Source: Sarcocystis neurona (lineage: Eukaryota; Apicomplexa; Conoidasida; Eucoccidiorida; Sarcocystidae). From it: a stretch of 64,000 nucleotides of DNA. The translations under genes and the position numbers were made by a program. This document shows positions 35,617 to 48,607 of this stretch, piece after piece. The DNA is taken from positions 1-64,000 of the forward strand of contig KL647321.1 in the NCBI GenBank assembly GCA_000727475.1. Reading direction: 5' to 3'. How positions within the stretch are numbered: the stretch's first letter is position 1; each line of letters opens with the position of its first letter. Under the pieces are notes generated by a model. It made no database searches. It worked only from the letters and a program-made list of their open reading frames with translations, and had not been told where the DNA came from.

Positions 35617-38293
35617 GTGTTCCGGCGAAAAAATTCAGCAGTGAAGCTGGCTCGATTCCTGTGAGTACGGCGAGAAGCCCGAGGATTTTGCTCAGGGCCA
35701 TTCTTGCTTCGTCTTTTAGTTCCGTTTGTGCAGTACTTTGAGGTGGCGACTTGGAAACGGTTGCAGTACGAGCTTTACTCTGAAAGCTCTCACGCGGTCG
35801 ATTCATCTTGTCCTCAGCCCATACTTTTGGAGAGCGTGGTAGGCTTCCGTTTACGTGCCCGTAGATGGCTGACGTCGCAGCTGCCTCCGGTAACAGTGTC
35901 AAATCTCGACGTGCCCGCCTAAAGTCTTGCGCTTCAGTTGCAAAATCAGGAGTCGATGGTACAAAATACTGCGCTGCAGTATCACCAGTAGTGGGACTGT
36001 CTGCTGTCCCACGTCTACCCCAACCGCTACCAGGAATTGCGGCGGCAGCGTGGGAAAGGAACGGGGTACGCGATTGCCTGGGCGTTGAATGGACTGCTTG
36101 AAACAGGTGCGTCCACCAAACTCCCGCATCTGCGGGGAACGGCTGGTAGAGGGGGAATTGTTTCGCGTCGGATCCCTGCGGAGTGGACAAGTTGGGAGGT
36201 GTACGCAGACGTTTCGCTGTGTTGATGAAGTCCGCCTGGGTCTTTATCTTCAAAGCCTCATGGTCGCGGTGCCGGTGGGTGCTGGACTCGAGTGAATATT
36301 CGTGCTCACCACTCCCGACAGGGAACGGTTGTAAACCTTCCTTATACGTCAGAGGGGTGCCGCTAGCTGAGAAAGACAAGTCGTCGGGTAGAAGGGAGGA
36401 TGGCACGGGGGGCAACGGCGAAAGTGCAGCCGGCTGTTGCCCAGCAGTTGTCGCTGAAGCAGGCGGACTCGCTGCTGATGCTGCTCGCGAAAGATGGTAC
36501 CCGGTCGAAGTTTCAGATTTCTTTTCTCCGTAGCGCACTGGAAAAAAGTCTTCTGAGGTATCTACCTTGTGGAACTGGGAACTCGTCGTCCTAGAGAAGA
36601 ACTCAGGAAAGGGAATTGTGGGACGTAGCGAGATGTGCTGGCTGATACCGGCTGCCTGCAGAGGGGCGGAGCTACTTCTTTCGACGGTAGTAGGAATGAG
36701 ATAGAGTGCCGGCACATAAACAAAAGGGGAGGCTAGTGCAGCATAAGGACGAGGCAGCGAGGAATAGGAAGTTGGCGAAGGGAGGGGTTGAGGAGTCGTG
36801 GAACTGGGGAAATATGTAGAAGAAGTAGGGGAGGAAGTAACCGGTGGTGAAGAGAACAGGACAGGAGCCACAGTAAAGGAAGTAGAATAAGGACGAGATG
36901 GTTGAAAGGTGAATTCGACGATGATGGAGGAGACTTTTTTCTCGTCCGTTACTCCTTCCTTTGTTCGGGACTGCTGAAGAGAACTCCTGTTGCGTGTGAT
37001 ATCCTGTTGCGACATCGCTGTTCCACTACGGCCACCTTCTGCGTTCACAGTTTCCAGTTCCGCTATATTTCTTAGCCCGCTGTGCTCTGACGCAGCTCCC
37101 CGAAGATGAGGTCGGGGACTCGCGTTGTTGAAGATAAGGCGAATTCCGTTAAATTCGCTCGTAGCATCCTGTATGCGTGGATCTGTTTGAGACTGTGTCT
37201 CAACACCTTCAAAAACCAGATGCGGATTGTAGACCACCGCGCCATTTCTGGATTCAGGCGCAGAGGATTGTCGCCCCATTTTCGCGTTGTAAGGTGGCTC
37301 GTTGATAAATCCCGTGAGGGCTGACGCCTCGGCGTGGTGCGAAGATTCTTTCTGAAATGTCAGTTGTAGTTCCTGGTTGATTCCCTGCGCTTGCGAGTCG
37401 TTGTGAACTGTTGGCAGCTGCTTGCCTTGGGCACTTGTCATTGGAATGGCAACGCCAAACGGCTCTCGTAAGTTGCTCTCTTCCGCATCAGCTACGCCTT
37501 CTTCCAAAGCTACTTTGCCTTCCCAACCTCTTCGCGTTGTAGCCGTCGGAAAATCAGGAATAAAAGAACCCTCTGCAGTGCTAGTGTTGTCCTTACTCTT
37601 GTTGTGGGGGTTTGTTTGTACATTTGAAGCTTCTTTACGGAGGTCGCGCTGCGTCAGAGAACTAGGACTCCATGATGAAGTACTGGCGTGGTAGCTAGTG
37701 ATGGGAGTAGAGACCTTGGAGCTTTCTGTTAAAACAACGTTTTCGTGGAAAACTGTAACGTCATGCTGCGTCTCACTTTTTGCGGAAGGGGGCGGACGTG
37801 AAGAGTACAACGTCGGAGACTTGGAAAGTAAAGGCGGATGCAAAGATGGCGCAGACTTGGGACCGGAAACGACAGATTCGACATAAAAGGCTCCTGCGAG
37901 GCGGCGCCTCTGCCCTGAGCCTTGAGTAAACGCTCCAACTGCAGCAAGAAAAAGTGGATCAGACGGTGGGGAATCCGTTAAAAGTGAAGCTATGTTCTGC
38001 TCTAACACGACAGAATACAGCAGAGGGAGAGACCACACGAGGCATCGAATAAAAACTCTACAGAGAGGAAAGACACTGCAACCCTTGAAGGACGCGTGTG
38101 TGCGGAGGGGGACATGGAAGAACGAAGGCACTGTAGAAGGGGATTGTGAAAAAATGAGGGGCCGGGGCATGTGAAAAGTGCACGAAGATGTATTCTCCGT
38201 CTGCGAGACGGATCGGGACAACGCTCTAGATACCGTGGTGTTACGTCGACTCGCGAAACACGAACTGTTTACCTGCTTCTGCGGAGAAGGCAT
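35617..38293 (-). CDS. Ser/Thr/Pro-rich protein with hydrophobic leader, hypothetical
   Basis: A long open frame of about 892 codons runs from ATG 38293 (alternative ATG 38170) to a strong donor, C|GTAAGT, at 35617/35616; unspliced, it runs on to a stop at 35531. Near the N-terminus a stretch like FIRCLVWSLPLLYSVVL could be a signal anchor, reached more naturally from the internal start. The body is low in Cys and rich in Ser, Pro, Thr and Ala, with many SSP and SPT clusters and no repeat array, as in secreted or surface proteins. A second hydrophobic segment (KILGLLAVLTGIEPASLLNFF) lies just before the donor. The last exon is not settled: an acceptor at 35157 gives a continuation in the correct phase of about 50 codons. 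The function is unknown. Confidence 0.6.
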
Positions 38294-39620
38294 TCTTGCT
38301 TAGATGTTTACACGGCAAGTGACAGGGCGAGGGGAGGGATTCACAGGGTGGTAGTAAGGAGGCCAGAACACAGAACAGGAGCAGCCAATAATGTCAGTTG
38401 CCGGTGTTCTCGCTTTGAAGCGCACACCTTGACAACATGGTGGAGAAAAGGTTGAAGTTTAAAATACCATCCCTCACTCTCAAGCCTTTCCTTGTCCACT
38501 CACTTAATTACAATAGCAGATGTCAGCGGTTCCGCGTAGGAATAGCAGTTCGATTTTTGCGTGCAAGCTCTACTTAAACATTGTCCCCAGACATACAGGT
38601 GACTTGAGAGATTTCTTAATGTACAACTCTGCCCCGTGTACCGAAAGGTTTGGAGACTATTGCAGTAGCATTATAGTTTCCCAGTCCTAGGGTCTTTTTT
38701 AGCATCATTCTTACTGCAGGCGGAGGAGAGACCTTCTGTGTAAATAGATACAAACACATCATTCAAGGTGTTCCCAGTTATACAGTGTTCAGGAAAAATT
38801 CTTTGAATTCCCATGTTAAACCGCACTGACATGCATTTGTGTACTCGGGACTCTCCTGCAGGCGGAACCAGGAATATGAATTAATGCTCTAATAGCAGTC
38901 CGTTCTCGTGTGCAGAGGGTCGAAGTCGTTGAGCTTATACGTCCTGCTTGTGCTCACGGTTGTCTGTTAATGTTGACAAGTGAGGGGTTGCACATGCTTA
39001 TATAGGTGACAGCCTAAGTGTGAACACAATATGAAGTGCTGTACCGACTTCTCTTCCCTTCCGCAAAGTCTTAAGCAACTACGGATATGCCCAGCTCAAG
39101 GGAAAGCTGCTCTTCAGGAGTGAGGAGTTAGTAGACGAAGCTCGTTTTTAGACTTCCGCAAGTTCTACTGACACCGTTTACCAAGGACACGGAGCTTCAA
39201 AAGTGCGACGCACGAATGGTAGAAACAAGGTAAGCCAGCGCTGTTGGCGCGTACGACGTCCTGAAAGATGCAGAACGCTAAACCCACAACGTGCAGCCTT
39301 CTACGATGGAAAAATGCAACACAGGCAGGCAGTAATGTCTTCCTGCGCAACTGCCTTCAGTAAACTGGCGGAAATCGTCACGTAAAGTATGCAACAAAAT
39401 CCTTTATTTTCGTGTAGGAGTAGAGGCGTTTGCCGCCTGAGAACAAGATAGTAGACCAGCGACTCAAGAAGATGCACTAATGATGTGGACGACGTTCAAC
39501 GTTGAGGGAGAGATTTGGTTGTACAGGGCTTTCATTGTGTAATTCTGCAAAACGTTTGGACTCGTTGACGGTTACGAAACTTCTTGCATGAATTAAGAAC
39601 GCGGTTTCTGGAACTGGCAC

Positions 39621-39678
39621 AACCTTTGCAACCAAAGGTTTGAAGCTCTCAGTGGGAGAGCTTCAAATTCTCCCACTG
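39621..39678. repeat. Cluster of three overlapping perfect inverted repeats
   Basis: AACCTTTG/CAAAGGTT (39621-39628 and 39633-39640) is followed by TTTGAAGCTCTC/GAGAGCTTCAAA (39639-39650 and 39656-39667, 5-base loop). CAGTGGGAGA/TCTCCCACTG (39650-39659 and 39669-39678) reuses bases of the second hairpin, so the second and third stems exclude each other. Confidence 0.85.
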
Positions 39679-41937
39679 CGTCCGACGACTGCTAACTGCA
39701 GAGAGTCCGTACGGCAGGTAGTGAGTCTATGTTACGTGACGCTTCAGCTAGGAGGCTTGCACTGTTCTGGAGACTAGCGCTGAGCGAGGCGTGCGTGAGA
39801 TGCCGCTCTGATCAAGGGCTGCCAACAACACAGAAGAAAGTGCTCTTCTTTTTCCCGGTGTATTTACTTACTTCGGTGATACTACAAGAAGACACAAATA
39901 TATACATACGTATAAACGTGGACGTCCAATAAAAATCCCTCGTCAAGTCAGCCCACGGTGTGAAGCTTGTAGAAAGCGAAGTTTGTATGCTTACTTGAGT
40001 GAAATACCACCCCTCAGAAACTAGGCGAAAACCGCTGGGAATCAAGCTACACTGTTGCCAAGTAATTACGTATGAAAGGCAAAATCCAAAACCTCGAGCA
40101 CGCGGCTGTTCTGTGCAGCAGGAAGAACGGCAACAGGGAAAACTGTACCATGCATGCTACCGTATGTCCGTGGTCCGTAAAGACACTGCTTCTCGGGGAG
40201 AAGCCTCGAGTGTCTTGCTTTATACAAGAATAGAAGCGGAAGTGTACACAGTTCCACGCAATTACCGTATAGTGTATTACCCGTGTAGAGTTGTCTCTAC
40301 CGAAGACGAACTACCACGTATAGCGCCTTGAGTGTGAAAGACGTTAGTTTCACGGAAAAGCGACCCAGCACCTTTCGAAAAAAGACGTCAAATGGTGTGG
40401 CCTGCACCAACACTATGTCTTTTCAAAGAGAGACGAGACGTCCGATGCTTCGGTACCTTCCCCATGCTAAGCTATATCGGAATGCGCATGGAGGTCGCCA
40501 CAGCATGATACGCCACACAAATACTGCGGTACGGAGTGTGGGGGGGACCGTGAACGAATGGTGAATACACGTGTGAAATGAAGGCCTTCCAGGATACACA
40601 CGCCGGCACACCTAGACGGCCACCAAGTCTTCGACGTACGGGCCCTCTTCAAGCGTGTTGCGAGCACTCTATCGTAGAAGTTTGGCCGCACTGAAAGTGA
40701 ACGAAAGAATCTGCTTCGGCCCCGGTAGTAGATGACCCGTTAAATCCGCATGGCACAGAGGTCCGCATATATACGGCTTCTAAAAGGTGCTCCGGCGAAA
40801 AAGTTCGTGCCCTTCGACAGTAGACGGATAAATTGAAAAGATTGTGGGACCTCTCTGCGTTGCTGACCCTGTGAAGATGACGAATCGGTAGAGATTCGTT
40901 CGTGCGTCGTTCTTGCAGCTGTTGAACAGTAAAAATTGTTGTAGCTGGGATGCATGTTGTTTAAGACGCTGTTGGTCGTAGAGGACGCGACGGGGGTCTT
41001 TATCCGTGATAAGGTTTCACTCATCCGGAGCCTGCGAGCGTGATAACTTCAAAGAAGGCACAGTGCGGGTTGCACAGTTTGTAGTAATTTTCCACGTGTG
41101 CAAGTATGCCCACTTGAGCGGTTTTGGTATACCGCCGCATACACGTAAATGCTTGTGTGCATGTGTGTCTCTCTAAGAACATGTATCACCATATACTTCC
41201 ACATGTATCTGTAAAGATTCATCTACGCAGCCACGAAGTTGGTTTGGCTGTCTTTTTTTCATACGTGAGTTCATGTGTGTGTGAACTCGCCGCGCCGAAG
41301 AATAATGCAGATTCGTATTTGCGTGCTTGGACGTACACGATGGTAGTCCGGTAGTCGAATTCCCAGTTTTGTTGACGTTTGCGCGATTAGCACCGGGTAC
41401 GTAGACAAGGAAACCAAAACAGAAGAATGGCTGTAACTTGAGTAGGAGTGGGAGAAGTGCCCTGCTGTCACGAGGGCCCATAGACGTCGTACTCCCCCCT
41501 CTACCACGTTCCCTGCTGCCGAGGTTATCAGAAGTTCAGAGTGGAATGATTTACCGTCCCTTTTAGTGCTCTCAAATTGTTTCTCTGGCTACGCCCTGCT
41601 TGTTGTTATGGCTGACTGCTACGTGTTCTATTTCTGCTTAGAAGATCGTGCTCCATTCGGCACCAATATGAAAGAAAAAGCATTTCTGCGGTGTGGGTTG
41701 CCATACTGAATTAGATGCTTTCACAATGGAAAGCCTTTCTTCACCAGCAACCGAGCTTGGCAGAGGAGGCGGTACGTGGCGTGCAAGACAGTACACATAC
41801 AGGTGCGCATGAAGTTTCCGTCCCTTTGGTGCACTGACTTGGAAGTCTCACTAATTCTCTTTTTCTTGAAACGCCTGTTGTAACCGTTACCCGAGAGACA
41901 GAGTACACATCGGTGTGACGATGGAGTGTGGTTTTTT

Positions 41938-42070
41938 CCAGCATCACGACCTTTAAAAAAACTCCCAATGCTTTTTCCTCCCCTTGGAATGGCTGTAAAA
42001 ACCGTCTTCGACCACCGAGACCTGGAAAAGCCCCAGTGCTTTTCCTCCTTCTTGGAATGCCTGTGGAGAC
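41938..42070. repeat. Imperfect 68-bp tandem duplication
   Basis: Two copies share the anchors CCCAATGCTTTTTCCTCC at 41964 and CCCAGTGCTTTTCCTCC at 42032, each followed by a TTGGAATGsCTGT motif and then a less conserved tail. Small length differences between copies shift the frame, so a coding role is unlikely. Confidence 0.75.
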
Positions 42071-42152
42071 CCTCGACTTTCAAAATACAACGACTCTAAA
42101 TCAGCGGGCCTAGCAAAAAGCATTCTTTCTGTGTACGCGTGCGTACGCATAC

Positions 42153-42186
42153 CCCAAGTGAAGGTGGATGGATGCCTTCACTTGGG
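42153..42186. repeat. Perfect 12-bp inverted repeat with 10-base loop
   Basis: CCCAAGTGAAGG (42153-42164) and CCTTCACTTGGG (42175-42186) are exact complements separated by TGGATGGATG, in non-coding DNA. Confidence 0.88.
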
Positions 42187-43846
42187 CGCCACCAGTGCTG
42201 CCAGCACCACCGAGCCGCAGGACTGCCGCGGGAGCAACACAAATGCCGTTGGCTGAGCGTGAATTCAGCGGTGAAGACTTAAAAGGCAAGTGCTTTCACC
42301 CATCAAAGAACACGACTGTCTCCATAGCGTCACCACTGCCCACATCCAGCGACTAGTCGAAACGACGTACCACTTTCCAAAATACCAAGTACATGTATTT
42401 CCCCATGGAGAAGCTTGGCACGGTAGCCCCCCGTGCCATCCTGTTCTGGTGCACGTACACCTACACCCTGCCTGTCAGCGCCCGCGCCAATATCTGACAA
42501 CTCGTGCAAATGAACTGACACGTGTACTGTGACTAGAGTACGTCTGAAGGAAATGTAACTGCCCCCGCATCATGTTTGAATCTGTACACGACGACCCACT
42601 ACTTCCGTGGACTGATTAATGTACTTGTATATGTACGTATTTCATTGAGCTGTACGCATGCATTTGTGTGCTTGAGAGTCAGCGTCTGTATATACATACA
42701 GTATGACTCGTAGGTACGCATCTGGAAGCATCGAATGGATGTGTGTACACCCACCCGTTTCCGATGCAGGAGTCCTTGTGAACGAATGTCGTCCGTACGC
42801 GTAAGTGCGTCCACGCCTCTGAAAGCAGCTGTGCCCTACAGGGTACGCGTGCAACAGTCTTTTGTTCGTTGCACAGTTCTATTTTCAAACGTGAACGAGA
42901 TGTACGGACGCATTCACGTTTAACTTAGTAACAGGAGGCGTAACTCCTATTGCATGAAGTGTCACGCTCCGCGCTGCTGAGATGTCTGCGAGGACCGGCC
43001 AAGAGAACGGCATGCTCCTAGAAGCTGGCACTAGGACCAGACAGTGGGTGCGGTAACCAGAAGCCGACCACGACACGCTATAGCTAATCACTGTGGTAGT
43101 GACTATCCATACGTCGTCTAAATTGGTCAATATTACGGTTGAGGATAGAACTATTTTTGTACACCAAACTGCCTCAAAGAGTGGTACGCACCAAGACCTC
43201 ATGGTACAGAATAACATGAGCGAATAGACTAAGTAGATTCCGACGTTATGGCAGCCCTGTCTTCTCGTTTCAAAGTCAACAGGCAAGGAATCTGTACGCT
43301 TCGCTGCGCCTTAGTGCATGATTTATAAGCGAACAATGGTAATTTGCCCCAGGCCCCGCAGATCGGTAACCTCTACCCTGTAACTGTCTTGCGTAGGTAT
43401 ATACGTGTACAGCTCAGCGACCAAATGACGTTTCTGCGTGAAGTTGACAGCGATGTACGATGACGCACAGCAGCCCTTCACAAGGGGGCGATGCCAGATG
43501 GGGGGGCCTATCACCACTCCTACTTGGGACAGATGATGGTTCTGGCACAGGTGCTACCAGATGCGAATGAAATTAACCTCGGCGCCTACGGACGTGTACG
43601 TCGACATGCGCGAGTTTCGAGGTTGTACTTTTTTGTGTATATGCATGTGTGTATGATGTGTGGCGACACGGACTACGGAGTGTTTGTCGTTAGCAAGCGT
43701 TCACCAATGGCTGCACATCACGCGAAGACATTCTTTTTTACGATCTCGTGTGCGATTCAGCTCAAAGATACGAAGCTAAGCGAAGCAACCGCAGAACCAG
43801 TCATAGACCGCCACTGCACCTTTTCTCCGCACACATGCAGTGACAT

Positions 43847-45895
43847 GTGAGCTGTCCGCGCTCCTCGGGAAGCCTTGCCTGCGCGGAAGCAGAGTGGTGC
43901 CTGATACTGCGTCAGTACCGTTCGCGCGCTACAGTGCTACAGCCCAGAAGTACGTGGCCAGGAGAGCGGCAGCCACAGCAGCAACAGCAACACCACCAGG
44001 GAGGAGCGGCGGCTGAGGAGATGGTGAGAAACATCCACTCCACGACAACTGCAGCCCACAAGTACGGCCACACTACCTGACGCTGCGGCAAAAGACCTAC
44101 TATGCTTCGAGCAACGTGGCAGCAGAAGAGGCTGATTAATATAGTGCGCAGGACAACCATTAGTGTTTGTACCATACCCCGTGTGATACAACACTAAACT
44201 ATATTGTAGTCGGACAACCTTACCAGTGCAGCACAGCTGCGGCGCAGCGCCAGCAAGAGCGGCAGCAGCAGCAGCAGCAGTATGCCCAACGGCAGCTGCC
44301 GCAGTAACAACGCCAGCAACAAAGCCTTGTACCGCCCTTGCAACGGCGGCTGCGGCAGGAGCCGCTGTGCGACACCACTGGAAACAGCACTGGGAGACAT
44401 CGCGGCACAACACCGGCAATACCAGCAGGGAGACTCGAAAAGCAAAAGGAGGACCAGCAGTCGTTGCTGGAAGAAGATATCAGGCAAATTAGAGTACGGT
44501 AGCATACGACTATTGCAACAGCTGCGGCGGGGTAGCTGCAGCAGTAGGACGCCGGCAGGAGTGCCAAGATACTTACTTTACCGAAGCTCCACCTACAGCG
44601 TAGAAGTCAGCAGTTGCCGAGCATTCTTGACGATAGCAGCAGGCACCACGCGCTGCGGCTATCGTCGTGCGTGCGGTATCAATTATCTAGCGCATGTGCC
44701 TGCGGGCCCGCAACGTGCGGTAGCGCCTGCCTACGCCTTTTATCTTTTATCGTACTTCCTCGTGTACGAACTCTTTTTTACGCCCTTAGGCGACGTGCGT
44801 TTGTTGTGGCTGCGTGTGCCTCTGCATCGCTGCGCGCCGCAACAGACCAGTCGACGGTAGTAGTTGTGGCTACCCCGCTTTACCTGTATGACCTCGTGTC
44901 CTCCAGTTTCCCTGGCAACAGTACATACACGAGTAACAGTCCCGCGACCCGCAAAATACGTCTCATCTACTATGCAGTAGTACGAACCGTCAGTATACGA
45001 GGGAGCACCACAAAGAGCGTAAAAGCGTCCCCCTGGTGCCTTTGTGGCCGAAAGCAGCTACTGCATCAGAGGGTAGAGATATCGCGTGGCAAATCCGGGA
45101 ACGGGAGTGCGAGCCTCCTTGCGAAGTGTCACACGCAGGCTGCGGCAGCGACAGTAGAACCGCAAGGCGGACGACCAGAAGTGGTAACACCGCCAGAGAG
45201 TCAACAACACATAGAAGAGCACGAGCAAGGGCAGCGGACGCAACACCAACGGCAACAGCCATACGCGGCAGCCATAGGGTCAGCGGCAAATCGCGGGCGT
45301 TCGCACCAGCGAAAGTATCTGTGAGGACACAGGTGTAGTGAAATCTGCGGGGGTGCGGCGACCACGGCTACTTTAACCAAAGCTTTAGCAACGGGAACCA
45401 TAAGGGCAGCGGTGACTGCACCTGCGTGCCATGTAGTGCTCACAAGCGACAGCGGCGGAAGCAGCTACTGCACCGCCTTCCTTCCGTTCGAAAGACGTAG
45501 GGTTGTCTGTGTATGCAGCTGGACCTCTGTGAAGGCTTGATTGCTCTTGAGGCGGCCCAAACTGCCAACACACGCTCATTCAATGTTCTCGTGTTGCGTG
45601 TTTGGCACGGGGGGGTTCATCACTGACATGCACAAGTTCCCACGGCGCGCATACCTGGCCTTGTAGGTCTGCTGTGCTCCTCAATTCTTTGAGTTCATCC
45701 TCTACTTCGATTGCCGCCCTGCTGCTCCAAGTTCTGCGCCGAACCGACGCAGCTGCGGCCGCTAATGGACACGAGATGTGCTTTTTTCTGTAGGGGCACG
45801 TTTACGTGTAGTAGTCCTGTGCATGCGGAGATCCACAGAAATGTAAACGTGTGCAGGAGGGAGGGCGCATCACCAGGGTCATTTATGGTTGAAGC
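43847..45895. other. Start of repeat-rich segment; candidate CAG-linked coiled-coil exons
   Basis: CAG runs appear at 43970-44000 and 44262-44280. Possible plus-strand exons are one ending at 44023 (Gln-rich, ending AAEEM before GTGAGA), a Gln-rich stretch near 44240-44317, and 44429-44493 (LEKQKEDQQSLLEEDIRQ before GTACGG). These resemble pieces of a coiled-coil protein, but their phases do not chain cleanly and other frames are also open. A longer open frame ends at 45324. No gene model can be supported. Confidence 0.3.
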
Positions 45896-46393
45896 TTAAG
45901 CGCATGCCCTGTCGGAATGTCGTCCCAGGTGCAGCATACGCTCTGTTTTTGCGTAGAAGCTGTGTTTTCTGTGTCGTGCCACGGCAGACCACTGCTGCTC
46001 AGCTGCAGATGTTCGTTCGTCAAAACGCGCGCGTCGTGTGCGGCAGCAGCGTGGCTTACGCAGAGAGTTGACCTTTTCTCCGCTGCTGCCCGCCGCGACT
46101 CGCCGTTTCTCCGTACGCTGCAGTGTGACCGGCGCTGCTTTCGAGTATCTTTTCCCCGTCAGCTCTTGCAGTAGAAGCTTCTGCACCCACATTCCTGCTC
46201 CAGGAGTCTTCCTGCCAAGCCGCTTTTCGCTCTTCGGCGACTCGTTTCTGGTGACGAGTAACAACCGCTCCCGTGGCAGCTTCGAAGCCATGTAGGAACT
46301 CTGGGTCTCGGAAACAGCCGTTTCACCTTCAACCAGCAGGCTCCCACCCAACGGCAGACGTTCTGCCAACCGAAGACTCTCATGCACCGGCAT
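45896..46393 (-). CDS. Possible hypothetical protein, basic, 165 codons
   Basis: An open frame from ATG 46393 to TGA 45896 has a mixed, Lys/Arg/Glu-rich composition (for example KLPRERLLLVTRNESPKSEKR) that is less biased than most frames nearby. No domain is recognised. A possible upstream exon (FSEEKQLAAVRALLRTCDF before a GTAAGT donor at 46403) would join it in phase, but only through a 41-base intron, which is implausibly short. It may be a chance frame. Confidence 0.28.
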   Translation of the reverse strand: MPVHESLRLAERLPLGGSLLVEGETAVSETQSSYMASKLPRERLLLVTRNESPKSEKRLGRKTPGAGMWVQKLLLQELTGKRYSKAAPVTLQRTEKRRVAAGSSGEKVNSLRKPRCCRTRRARFDERTSAAEQQWSAVARHRKHSFYAKTERMLHLGRHSDRACA

Positions 46394-48607
46394 ATGCACT
46401 TACGAAAATCACACGTTCTCAACAGCGCCCTCACGGCTGCCAGCTGCTTCTCTTCCGAAAATATCTTCTTCTGGCAGGATGTTGCCTACCCGAAGATGTT
46501 CCATAAAGCACCCGCTTATCTTCTTGCTTTCGACCGCGGCTCCACCCCTGTCTACCACGTGGACGGTCTCGGCAGTGGCATCCCCTTGACCGCCTCTTCA
46601 CTTGTTGCCGGGACAACATCTTTCTGTAGACTTTCTTGTCCACGCCCGCGTGTGCATACGCTTATGTCTTTACCTGTCTGTTCGTCGGAATCAACAGCCA
46701 GCCTTGAACCTTTCAGGCTACCTCTCATCTCGTTGTTGCTGTTGGAAAAACAGGCTTCTTCTCCTGTGGTCGCGCAGGCAAGACCGTCAGTGCCTGTGGC
46801 GGTCTCCGTCTACTACTGTCCTCTTCTGTCGCCGGGAGCAGGCGGCCCGTCGCACATGTGTACATATGTCGACCTCACTTTACATGTACAGACAGATTCG
46901 CCGACACCCGCAGATCGAAAAGACTAGTTTCGCACATTTGTCTCAAGGAAACACATGTACTTGGGCGCACATCCATGCAGACTTTTTTACACACATGTGT
47001 GTGCACCACCTGTATGTACAAATTCTTGTACAGGTGTTCATGTGTGCGTACCCACATGTGTAGGCGTACATCTGTGTTTCCGTGGATAAGTGCACTTCCC
47101 AAGTAGACGGGCACACACAATTGCAATTGACGAATGTGTTGGAGAGACAGGTGTTCACGCGCTGTGTGATGTGTGCAAGTGTGTAAAGGCAAAGCGGTGG
47201 CGCGCCTCTTCTCGTGGTTCGTGCCCGTTGCCGGTGTGCAGTGTTTTTCGCTGCGCGTTTCTCCTCCGCACCCGCGTTTGGTGGGTACTCGACGGAGAAA
47301 AGAGGCGCTTGTTGTCTTCGGCGACTGCATCAGGAATGTTCTGATACTGTGTGAAAAGCTTCGACCTGCGGAGAAGACACGCTACAAATATTCCACTTAC
47401 CGCTGTGTACACGTATGGTGGTTGGACGGGCTGTGCCTGTGCGTGCGCGTGCAGTGGTCGAGTCCAGGTACACGAGTCGTCGCCCCGCTGGGCCTTACTG
47501 TCAGGTGGATTCAAGTACCTCACCCAGCGATGCCCTCCTTCTACGTAAAAAGTGCTCACTTCCACTGGAGGACGAGATCATGTGGAGAATGCTACGTAAA
47601 CATTTACTGCCCAGAACACGTGAACCGTAAATAAGTGTTCGCCTGCGTCTGCCTTCCCTCCCCTTCTAACGTCCAGTGTGTGGTCTCTTAGAGTGAGTAC
47701 GTGTGCTCCGACAGCGCAGTAGTTTGGCTGTAGCGGCCTCAGCAGTCGGTGGGCTCACGCGGCTGCAGTGAGCAAAGGAGGCTCTTCGAAGACGCGTTCG
47801 ACCAAAGTGAACGTCCTGGTCCTGCGTCGCGCTTCCTTACTCGTCCGTTTTCGATGTAGCGACCCTCACGTGGCTCCCTGTTTCCTCAGCATATGCAAAC
47901 ACGCTCCATTTCGACTATCACGCCATCCATCCAGACGTCCCCGGCTGCTGGTTGATGCTTCAACATCTTCCACGGCAGTAGGCGTCCGTCGTGCTGCGGC
48001 TGCAGCAGCCCGTACAACCTTCCGTAGCACGGAAGCGGCCGAGAGAAACGGTGACGATTTTTCGTGTAACCACTGGCACGTTTTTAGTTGACAAGTCGGT
48101 GCGCTCACTGCCTGCGTACGAGTGTGCACGCGTACGTATACAGTATCTGCTTGGCATATGTGTGTGTGTGTGTAAAACTCTGTGCATGTATGTATAAAGT
48201 TGTCTGCTTTCCGTACATGTGCATAGACGTGGTGTGCTTGAGTATGTGTGAGTGTATGGTCATTTGTCAGCACATACGCGAAGTCGCCTGGTAGGGGGTG
48301 TTTGCTGGTATTCGAAGGGACAGGCGGAGGTAGCGCTGTTGCATGCGCATGGCAGGAACAGCCTGTCTACGTTCTTCAATCCATGCATTTACTGGGGTGA
48401 GGATTCACCGGCGTTTGCTGCTGTGCATCAGCCGTCGCCGCTGGTCTTGGTGCTGCGAGGTGCGTTGGCATCTCTGTGGCTCTTTTGTTGCTGCGTCGCC
48501 TGCTCGTGTGCCTGCTTCTACTGTTTGGTGCTGCTGTGGTTGCTTCTGTTGATTTGACGACTGTGGTATTTGCGGCTCGTGCGGGGCGTCTGCTCGCTTG
48601 GTTGAAG
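46394..48607. other. Repeat-rich non-coding stretch upstream of the V-ATPase G gene
   Basis: TG/CA and TATG-type simple sequence is dense (46850-47100, 48120-48270). ORFs up to about 180 codons occur in several frames at once and none is recognised. Confidence 0.35.

Larger units (their letters stand above)
38294..43846. other. 5.5-kb region without a supported gene
   Basis: Scattered ORFs of 60-130 codons on both strands (for example 39999-40331 +, 42885-43286 -, 43491-43850 +) show no family motif and no splice chain. The region holds the inverted-repeat cluster at 39621-39678, the 68-bp duplication near 41.9-42.1 kb and the hairpin at 42153-42186. Confidence 0.4.

Noticed and set aside
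40740..41024. NFFAG motif shared with the end of the Ser/Pro-rich gene at 35617
   Set aside because: Only about 16 bases around TTTTTCGCCGGA match and the flanks do not, so a duplicated gene end is not supported.
44194..44567. Minus-strand Cys/Leu-rich ORFs over the CAG tract
   Set aside because: CAG repeats are open in all frames on both strands; these frames are composition artefacts.
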